Positions 1 to 4,708 of a stretch of DNA of 5,844 nucleotides are shown here, in pieces (positions within the stretch are counted from its first letter, which is position 1; every line of letters starts with the position of its first letter). Source of the DNA: Dehalococcoidia bacterium (GTDB lineage Bacteria; Chloroflexota; Dehalococcoidia; UBA2979); assembly GCA_030745285.1 (NCBI GenBank), contig JASLOV010000134.1:1-5844 (forward strand), written 5' to 3'. Below the pieces are notes generated by a model, which saw only the letters and a program-made list of their open reading frames with translations, searched no databases and was not told the DNA's origin. Made by a program: the position numbers and the translations under genes.

Positions 1-7
1 GCACCAG

Positions 8-826
8 TCATATCCCCCGATGGTCGCGGGCGACTATCCCAAACGTGTTCGGTCGACCGAACCACTCGCCCAATCGCTGCCAGAGGCGGCCCTGCGTCGA
101 CCAGTACGGCAGCAGTTCAACGCTCTCGAAACGCGGCGATAGCGTTTCCAGCAGCCGATCTTGATCGACACCCTGGCGCACGACGTGATACTCGGCCAGG
201 TCGGCGGTCTCGGTTTCGTCATACCGCCCACGGAGGCGGCGAATGCGGGTGCGCACGCCCCGCACGTAATTCCCCTGTGTCAGTCGCCATGCGAAGTAGG
301 CGCCCTTCGCCGCCACGTAGGTCATGCGGTCCAACCCCGGGTACCACAGCGGGTCCTGAAAACAGACGAACGCTCCGCCCGGGTCGAGGTGGCGATCGAG
401 CAGCGTGTCGATCGCTCCCACGTAGTCCGGGATGTGATGCAGTACGGAAATGCAGGCAATCATCGAGTAGCGACGGTCGCCCAGCGCGTCGAAAGACCCG
501 TCCTGCTCGAAGACCGCCTCGAACTGAGAGTCCTGGCTGAACCGTTGCTCGAGCGTGGCGATGGACGGACGCGACATCTCCGTCGCGGTCACCGCGAACC
601 CCGCAGCGAGCATCGGCGCCACGAACGATCCATGCCCGGCACCGATGTCGAGCGATGTCTGAGGTAGCCCACGCCCGGTCGCGTCCGTGGCCGCAGCGAG
701 AATTCGATGGATGATCCACCGCCGAAGCCGAGGGTGGGCGAGATGCGGCGATCCGACGTCGTAGTCGCTCTCCTCGGCGAACGCCGCCTCTTGCGCACGT
801 CTCATGCGACCGTCAGCCACCGGCAT
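8..826 (-). CDS. SAM-dependent class I methyltransferase
   Basis: A 272-residue Rossmann-fold methyltransferase that should transfer a methyl group from S-adenosylmethionine; the acceptor cannot be read from sequence. Motif I is LDIGAGHGSF (residues 59-68). The acidic residue expected at the end of strand 2, which binds the SAM ribose, is E83. A late motif SVLHHIPD (127-134) and PGGAF (149-153) follow in the usual order, as in Methyltransf_11/12/23-type enzymes. The C-terminal third (FQDPLWYPGLDRMTY onward) is family-specific and probably recognises the substrate. There is no signal peptide or membrane segment, so it is cytosolic. The start at 826 is favoured by a GGGAGGGGA-type ribosome site 4-5 nt upstream; M8 is a weaker alternative. 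It begins 20 nt after the stop of an asparagine-synthetase remnant, suggesting one transcript and a role in polysaccharide or other envelope-metabolite modification. That role is inference from context. Fold assignment is firm; substrate is unknown. Confidence 0.88.
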   Translation of the reverse strand: MPVADGRMRRAQEAAFAEESDYDVGSPHLAHPRLRRWIIHRILAAATDATGRGLPQTSLDIGAGHGSFVAPMLAAGFAVTATEMSRPSIATLEQRFSQDSQFEAVFEQDGSFDALGDRRYSMIACISVLHHIPDYVGAIDTLLDRHLDPGGAFVCFQDPLWYPGLDRMTYVAAKGAYFAWRLTQGNYVRGVRTRIRRLRGRYDETETADLAEYHVVRQGVDQDRLLETLSPRFESVELLPYWSTQGRLWQRLGEWFGRPNTFGIVARDHRGI

Positions 827-846
827 TGCTCCCCTCCCGGTCAGGT

Positions 847-1158
847 CTAACCATCGAGGGCCTCCCGCAACGATTGTGCGGCCGACGCCGTGCGCGTGAG
901 GTACAACCGCGCCCAGAGTTCCAGCATCAGAAACTGCCAGATCAGATAGTCGCCGTCTCCCGGGGGATCGTCGAAGAGCGCGGGCACGCCGTCAACGTCG
1001 ATCACGCCGAACGCCGCGAGCGCCCCGCCTTCGAGCGCCGAGCGGAAGGTCGGCCGCCATCTCTCGTCGCGGACCCACGACCGCACGGGCGCGGCGAACC
1101 CGGACTTGCGGCGGTCGATGACGCTCCCCGGCAGGACGCCGCGAAGCGACTCCCGCAG
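847..1158 (-). pseudogene. C-terminal remnant of AsnB-type asparagine synthetase
   Basis: Only the last ~103 residues of a glutamine-hydrolysing asparagine synthetase are present. Recognisable pieces are LRESLRGVLPGSVIDRRKSG, then FAAPVRSWVRD, and the terminal helix YLIWQFLMLELWARLYL. These match the end of the synthetase domain in the AsnB family, where the conserved R-(R/P)-K-x-G-F segment lies near the ATP/aspartate site. The N-terminal glutaminase domain (Cys2 nucleophile) and the SGGxDS ATP pyrophosphatase loop, about 500 residues in all, are absent. The frame stays open upstream to about 1350, but there it encodes an Arg/Pro/Thr-rich sequence that is a shadow of the neighbouring lipoprotein gene, so homology ends near 1158. 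No start codon or ribosome site is visible at the break. AsnB paralogues of this kind often sit in exopolysaccharide or O-antigen loci, in keeping with the methyltransferase 20 nt downstream. Either a deletion or an assembly join removed the rest. The fragment is unlikely to be functional. Confidence 0.78.
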
Positions 1159-1159
1159 C

Positions 1160-1651
1160 CTAGTAGCGGACCTTGTAGTTGCCTTCCCAGGCGGGGTTCG
1201 TGGGGCCCAGCCAGGACGGCGGGTCGGACGGCTAGGCGGGGTCCCAGTAGTAGCGATACGACTCCGCCTCGCCGATGCTGAAGTAGGCCAGCACCGTGCG
1301 CCCGCCGGCCTGCAGCGGCGCGAGGTCGGCGGCTGTGAACGCGCCTTCATCGCTGCCGTCGCGGCTGTAGTCGATCACGAACAACTCGAAGCTCGACGCC
1401 GCGAGCGCCGCGAGGTCGAGCGGCTCTCCGTCGTCGCCCTGGAGCTGGTAGGCCCACGACTGCACGTCCGGGACGGAGCGGCGGGCCCCGGTTCCCCCCG
1501 CGGTGGACCGGGCGGTCGTGCTGGTCGGGTCCGGCGCCGAGTCGTCGGACGGCTCGTCGGCGTCCGAGCCGCACCCGGCCGCCACGAGCGCGAGCACCGC
1601 TGACACGATGAGCGTCGCGGCAGAGGCGACGATGCGCAGCCACGGCTTCAT
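1160..1651 (-). pseudogene. Truncated TM1410/GH114-like lipoprotein with in-frame amber
   Basis: The open part (139 codons, to the TAG at 1232-1234) starts with a lipoprotein signal: MKPW, a hydrophobic stretch (residues 5-25) and a lipobox AAGC with C27 as lipidation site. A Ser/Thr/Asp/Pro-rich linker (about 28-60) follows, then the start of a TIM-barrel domain of the MJ1477/TM1410 family (GH114-related endo-alpha-1,4-polygalactosaminidase type): SWAYQLQG, FELFVIDYSRDGSD, TVLAYFSIGEAESYRYYW. After the TAG the same frame continues with clear family sequence, PSWLGPTNPAWEGNYKVRY, and ends at a second TAG (1160-1162), where the asparagine-synthetase remnant begins. The family normally continues another ~130 residues, including a second acidic motif (DGVYLD-like) that is missing. 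The product would be a surface-anchored glycan hydrolase, but this copy is almost certainly inactive. It starts 36 nt after the zinc-ribbon gene and has only a weak AGGA-type ribosome site. A gene finder would report only 1232-1651. Confidence 0.75.
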
Positions 1652-1670
1652 CTGCCCGCGTGTCCTGCGC

Positions 1671-1685
1671 GCCGGGTTCCCCGGC
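1671..1685 (-). other. Intergenic hairpin after zinc-ribbon gene
   Basis: A perfect 6-bp inverted repeat (GCCGGG-ttc-CCCGGC) starts 2 nt after the zinc-ribbon stop codon and ends 19 nt before the lipoprotein start. No T-tract follows, so it is not a typical intrinsic terminator. It could stabilise the upstream mRNA end or reduce read-through into the lipoprotein gene. In DNA this GC-rich such a hairpin may also be fortuitous. Confidence 0.35.
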
Positions 1686-1687
1686 TG

Positions 1688-2233
1688 CTAGCTGGTGAGC
1701 GGCGACGGGTTGGAGTCCGCGATCGCCTCGGTGTCGAGCACGACGGGTCGCGGCTCTTCGTCCTCCTCAGCGGCTTCCTCGCTGGCCTCCCCAGGGGCAG
1801 AGCCGGTGGGGCCCGCGCCCTCGAGTTCCACCTCGACAACCGTGGGGCCGGAGGCGGCGCGAGCGGCGAGCGCCTCGGTCTCGGCGGTCTCGGCGGCTTC
1901 CTGGCGCTTGCGCTCCTCGTTGTAGCAGTCGGAGCAGAAGACCGGGCGGTCGCCGCGGGCCACGAAAGGCACCTCCGCGGAGCGCTGGCAGCCGGAGCAG
2001 GTGGCGACGTGGAGCTGGCGAGGGGTGCGGCCGCCCCAGGACGCGTAGACGCCGTAGCTGGGTACGTCGTCGCGGTCCTCGGGGCGCATCATCTTGCGCT
2101 GGGCGCGGCACGAGGGGCAGCGCACCGGGTCGTTCTGCAGGCCCTTGCTGGAGTAGAACTCCTGCTCGCCGGCCGTGAAGACAAACGCCGCGCCGCAATC
2201 GCGGCAGTTCAGCTCTCGGTCGTTGAATGCCAT
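1688..2233 (-). CDS. Two-module zinc-ribbon protein (CxxC-x17-CxxC)
   Basis: A 181-residue soluble protein with two predicted zinc sites. The first module (residues 1-46) carries C10-x2-C13 and C39-x2-C42 around FVFTAGEQEFYSSKGL, the pattern of the 'probable zinc-ribbon' (zf-trcl) family. The second has C78-x2-C81, exactly 17 residues, then C99-x2-C102, the named CxxC-x17-CxxC domain. After about residue 104 there is a short Glu/Ala/Arg-rich probable coiled coil (EERKRQEAAETAETEALAAR), then an acidic, low-complexity, probably disordered tail ending NPSPLTS. Related proteins are widespread in Chloroflexota and environmental bacteria but their biochemical role is not established; nucleic-acid or protein binding is only a guess. 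The start is well supported by AAGGAG six nt upstream of the ATG. The gene is 169 nt downstream of murJ and appears to have its own promoter at 2344-2371. All eight cysteines are intact. Confidence 0.88.
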   Translation of the reverse strand: MAFNDRELNCRDCGAAFVFTAGEQEFYSSKGLQNDPVRCPSCRAQRKMMRPEDRDDVPSYGVYASWGGRTPRQLHVATCSGCQRSAEVPFVARGDRPVFCSDCYNEERKRQEAAETAETEALAARAASGPTVVEVELEGAGPTGSAPGEASEEAAEEDEEPRPVVLDTEAIADSNPSPLTS

Positions 2234-2286
2234 CAGTCACTCCTTCGTGAGTCGCCCCTGCACAGAGAGTCCTGCACGCGAAAACT

Positions 2287-2303
2287 GGACGCGCTCAGCG
2301 TCC
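2287..2303 (-). promoter_or_regulatory. Stem-loop in 5' leader of zinc-ribbon gene
   Basis: A perfect 6-bp inverted repeat, GGACGC-5 nt-GCGTCC, lies 54 nt upstream of the zinc-ribbon start within the predicted untranslated leader. Together with the 5'-terminal hairpin at 2315-2338 it makes the leader structured. A regulatory function is inferred, not shown. Confidence 0.35.
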
Positions 2304-2314
2304 GCTTGACGGGT

Positions 2315-2338
2315 GTGCCCTTGTGTTGAGGGGGGCAC
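2315..2338 (-). promoter_or_regulatory. 5'-terminal leader hairpin of zinc-ribbon transcript
   Basis: GTGCCC and GGGCAC form a perfect 6-bp stem around a 12-nt loop. The stem begins about where transcription from the predicted promoter (-10 at 2344-2349) would start, so it would cap the mRNA. 5'-terminal stems of this kind can protect against 5'-dependent decay; here that is inference. Confidence 0.35.
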
Positions 2339-2343
2339 CGATC

Positions 2344-2371
2344 AGTATACCAGCCGCCACTCGTGTGTCCC
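2344..2371 (-). promoter_or_regulatory. Predicted promoter of zinc-ribbon gene
   Basis: On the minus strand a TATACT -10 hexamer (2344-2349, 5/6 to TATAAT) stands out in otherwise GC-rich sequence. A GGGACA -35 (2366-2371, 4/6 to TTGACA) lies 16 nt upstream of it. The predicted start near 2337 gives a leader of about 105 nt. It lies in the 169-nt gap between murJ and the zinc-ribbon gene, so the latter is probably transcribed independently. Confidence 0.5.
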
Positions 2372-2402
2372 GGCAGCTCGCGACGGCCCCCGCTTCGACC
2401 AC

Positions 2403-4109
2403 TCAGGAGCGAAGGCGGCCGAGAATCGCCAGGTACTCCTCGCTGCGCAGCACGAGCGCCGCCAGAGCGTAGGCGGCGAGCCCGCCGAGGCCGCCGAAGG
2501 TCGTGAGCACGAGCGCGCCGGTTGCGGTGTGCGGGTCGGCGCCGGCGGCGCGCAGCAGCAGCAGTAGCAGCGCCACCGCTTGCGCCATCACCACCGTCGC
2601 GAGCACGGTCTGTATCGAGGAGCGCCACAGCGAGCCATCGAGCCCATCGAGCCGCGTGTGCAGGGCTCGCAGCAGCAGCGTGAACTCCGCGATTGCGGCA
2701 AGCGAACCGGCGGCGGCCAGCCCGCGAATGCCGAAGGGGGAGACGAAGGCGGCGCAGAGCGCAACGTTGGCGACCGTCGCCAGCACGGCGAACTGCACCG
2801 GCGTGCGGGTGTCGGAGAGCGCGTAGAAGCCGCGGCTGAGGATTTCGATACCGGCGTGAGCGAAAACGCCGACGGCAAACAGCATCAGCGCGTCGACGAC
2901 GAGATCGGTCGAAGCGGCGTCAAAGGCCCCCCGCTCGAAGAGCAGGCGCACGGCGGGCTGTGCAAGCAGCAACAAGCCGGCGGAGGCGGGGACGGAGAGG
3001 AAGAGAATGAGGCGCAGGCTGTCGCCGATCGAGCGGCGCAGCGCGTTCACCTGCTGCGCTGCGGCCTGCTGCGCGAGCGTCGGGAAGACGGCGGTGGAGA
3101 TCGCCATGCCCGCGACGCCGACGGGCAGCATCATCATCAGGAAGGCGTAGTTCACCGCGCTCACCGCCCCGTCCGAGACGAACGAGGCGAAGAAGATCAT
3201 GACGACGAGATTGATCTGACCGGCGGCGAGGCCGAGCACTCGCGGCCCCATCAGACGGCCGACCTCGCGCACGCCTTCGGAGCGGATGTCGAGCGCTGGC
3301 CGCCAGCGCATGCCCGCGGAGCGCAGCGCGGGGAGCTGGACGAGCAGGTGCCCGGCCGCGCCGATCAGCACTCCGGCGGCCAGTCCCTGCACGCCGAACG
3401 AGGGGGCGAGGGCGACCGCCCCGAAAATGATCGAGGCGTTGTAGATCATCGGCGCCAGCGCCGGCGCCCAGAATCGCTGGCGAGCGTGCAGCATGCCGGT
3501 CGCCATGCCGGAGATGCCGAAGAGAATGGGTGAGAGCAGCATCAGCCTCGTGAGCTCGACGGCGAGGCCGTGCAGCTCGTCCTGGCGGCCGCTGCCCTCT
3601 CCCAGCCCGGGGGCGAGCAGGGGCACGATCAGCGGCGCGAGGATGAAGGCGAGCGCGGCCACGACGAGGGTGGTGACGGCGACGAGGTTGAGCACACTCG
3701 ACGCCAGCCGCCAGGCCGCCGCCTCGCCGCCGCGCAGCACGACGCCGTTGAAGGTAGGGATGAAGGCCGCGGAGAGCGTCGCCCCCGCCAGCACCTGGAA
3801 GACGAGGTCGGGCAGCCGGAATGCCACCCAGTAGGCATCGAGCTCCGGGTCGGTGCCGAAGGTGTCGGCGATGGCGACCGAACGGAGCAAGCCGAGCACG
3901 CGCGAGCCGAGGAAACCGAGGATGACGATGCCCGCCGCCGCTGCGACCGTGCCTTCACCACCGCCCCGGAACCCACCACCGCTGAGGAAGCGAAAGAGGC
4001 GGTTCGACCCGCCGCCGTTCGCTCGACGCTCGCCTTCGATGGCGCCTCGGCCGGAACCGGCGGCGGCTTCGGGGTGAGCGGGCCCGTCGCTTGTGGCGTC
4101 GTTCGTCAC
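2403..4109 (-). CDS. murJ: MurJ/MviN-family lipid II flippase
   Basis: A polytopic inner-membrane protein of the MOP superfamily, expected to move lipid-linked peptidoglycan precursor (lipid II) across the membrane. From the GTG chosen here it has 568 codons, close to the family's ~510-550 plus a short Gly/Ala-rich N-terminal region (residues 1-54). The signature begins at GFLGSRVLGLLRS (65-77) and continues DAYWVAFRLPDLVFQVLAG (91-109), ATLSAAFIPTF, and in the second half VFPTLAQQAA, LLFERGAFDAAST and SRGFYALSDTRTPVQ, all in family order. About 14 hydrophobic helices run to the C-terminus. R70, R76 and D91 align with E. coli R18, R24 and D39. The positions of E. coli R52, E57 and R270 appear to be F, G and F/L here. 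The start is uncertain: the frame is open up to an ATG at 4328, which would overlap rpsT on the other strand. No good ribosome site precedes either start, and no Met exists in between. The gene is divergent from rpsT. Transport of a different polyprenyl-linked substrate is possible. Confidence 0.88.
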   Translation of the reverse strand: MTNDATSDGPAHPEAAAGSGRGAIEGERRANGGGSNRLFRFLSGGGFRGGGEGTVAAAAGIVILGFLGSRVLGLLRSVAIADTFGTDPELDAYWVAFRLPDLVFQVLAGATLSAAFIPTFNGVVLRGGEAAAWRLASSVLNLVAVTTLVVAALAFILAPLIVPLLAPGLGEGSGRQDELHGLAVELTRLMLLSPILFGISGMATGMLHARQRFWAPALAPMIYNASIIFGAVALAPSFGVQGLAAGVLIGAAGHLLVQLPALRSAGMRWRPALDIRSEGVREVGRLMGPRVLGLAAGQINLVVMIFFASFVSDGAVSAVNYAFLMMMLPVGVAGMAISTAVFPTLAQQAAAQQVNALRRSIGDSLRLILFLSVPASAGLLLLAQPAVRLLFERGAFDAASTDLVVDALMLFAVGVFAHAGIEILSRGFYALSDTRTPVQFAVLATVANVALCAAFVSPFGIRGLAAAGSLAAIAEFTLLLRALHTRLDGLDGSLWRSSIQTVLATVVMAQAVALLLLLLRAAGADPHTATGALVLTTFGGLGGLAAYALAALVLRSEEYLAILGRLRS

Positions 4110-4133
4110 GAGGAAGGTCGGGCCGCGGCGGGG

Positions 4134-4193
4134 GGCGTCCTGAAGGGCATCGCTGCGTGCATTCCTGGGTGCGTTCCTGAGCGCAGTCCTGAG
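4134..4193. repeat. Degenerate 12-bp tandem repeat, five units
   Basis: Five consecutive 12-bp units with + strand consensus roughly YGCGTYCCTGAG start at 4134, 4146, 4158, 4170 and 4182. A poorer sixth may follow at 4194. CCTG recurs at the same phase in units 1, 3, 4 and 5. The array lies between murJ and rpsT. Read on the minus strand in the upstream-extended murJ frame, it gives the tetrapeptides LRTA, LRNA, PRNA, RSDA and LQDA. Whether it is coding, a protein-binding array or simple slippage is not decided. Confidence 0.5.
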
Positions 4194-4244
4194 GGTGTTG
4201 TGGCGCAGTCTAGCGGGCGGGGTGCGTCTGGGGCGTGCGGACGC

Positions 4245-4250
4245 TACGAT
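4245..4250 (+). promoter_or_regulatory. Possible -10 element for rpsT
   Basis: TACGAT matches TATAAT at 4 of 6 positions and lies 33 nt upstream of the rpsT start, with no recognisable -35 at 16-18 nt spacing. It is the only A/T-containing hexamer of this type in the immediate upstream region. Support is weak. Confidence 0.22.
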
Positions 4251-4282
4251 GTTTGACCTGACGAGAGAGGTAACAGCAAGCG

Positions 4283-4552
4283 ATGGCCCATTCCGTCTCA
4301 GCAAGGAAGCGTGTTCGCCAGAACGCACGCCGCGCCGCGCGCAACCGGCCGCTGCGGACGCGCGTGACCCGCGCCGTGCGCACAGCGCGCGAGGCGATCG
4401 ACGATGGCGACTCGGACGCAGCCGAGTTCGTGCGGGAAGCGCAGTCGGCGCTGGACCGTGCCGCTCGCCGCAACGTGATCCACCGCAACGCGGCAGCCCG
4501 GCGCAAGTCGCGACTGGTCCGCGCGTTGAAGCAGTCGCAGGCTTCGGCCTAG
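4283..4552 (+). CDS. rpsT: 30S ribosomal protein S20
   Basis: An 89-residue, strongly basic, all-helical primary-binding protein of the small ribosomal subunit that contacts 16S rRNA. The family hallmarks are all visible: N-terminal AHSVSARKRVRQNARRAARN, the central acidic helix around EAIDDGDSDAAEF, and SALDRAARRNVIHRNAAARR followed by KSRLVRAL. Length is normal for bacterial S20 (85-90 residues). The ATG at 4283 is preceded by GAGAGAGG with a rather long spacing of about 12 nt, and the Ala after Met is typical of the family. It is transcribed divergently from murJ and ends in TAG. No T-tract terminator is seen after it, only weak GC hairpins (for example CGTGC/GCACG at 4604-4620). In some bacteria S20 represses its own translation through its leader; nothing here shows that. 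Confidence 0.96.
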   Translation: MAHSVSARKRVRQNARRAARNRPLRTRVTRAVRTAREAIDDGDSDAAEFVREAQSALDRAARRNVIHRNAAARRKSRLVRALKQSQASA

Positions 4553-4613
4553 CGCCTCACCCCGCCCCCTGCATCCCACCGTCACGCCGCAGCGCCGCGG
4601 ATACGTGCGTGTC

Positions 4614-4642
4614 TGGCACGGCGTCGGTCGTGGGGCCATACT
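4614..4642 (+). promoter_or_regulatory. Weak candidate promoter for dehydrogenase gene
   Basis: CATACT (4637-4642) resembles a -10 and CTGGCA (4613-4618) a -35, with 18 nt between them. The start would fall near 4649, inside the inverted repeat at 4645-4682, leaving a leader of about 60 nt. The elements match the consensus only partly. Confidence 0.25.
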
Positions 4643-4644
4643 CC

Positions 4645-4682
4645 GTGCGACCCTCGTTCTCCGGCGTCGCGATTGGTCGCAC
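4645..4682. repeat. Inverted repeat upstream of dehydrogenase
   Basis: GTGCGACC (4645-4652) and GGTCGCAC (4675-4682) are perfect 8-bp inverted arms 22 nt apart, lying 27 nt before the dehydrogenase start. The left arm can alternatively pair with GGTCG at 4626-4630, giving two mutually exclusive hairpins. No T-tract follows. It could be an operator half-site pair, a leader structure, or part of the rpsT 3' end. Confidence 0.45.
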
Positions 4683-4708
4683 CCGGGCAGTCAGAAGTGC
4701 GGCGACTG

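Noticed and set aside
1160..1234. Recoding of TAG as tryptophan in this organism
   Set aside because: Three other frames in the window (zinc-ribbon, S20 and the asparagine-synthetase remnant) end at TAG exactly where their families end. The lipoprotein gene also uses TGG for its other tryptophans. A nonsense mutation or sequencing error is simpler.
1159..1350. N-terminal extension of the asparagine-synthetase frame to 1350
   Set aside because: The residues are a Pro/Arg/Thr-rich out-of-frame reading of the TM1410-like gene and show no asparagine-synthetase similarity.
2580..3533. Plus-strand open frame of 317 codons opposite murJ
   Set aside because: Its Gly, Glu, Arg and His-rich low-complexity translation is typical of the antisense of a membrane-protein gene. 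murJ is clearly the real gene.
4553..4640. Intrinsic terminator after rpsT
   Set aside because: Short GC stems exist (CGTGC/GCACG, CCGC/GCGG) but none is followed by a T-rich stretch, so a terminator cannot be supported.
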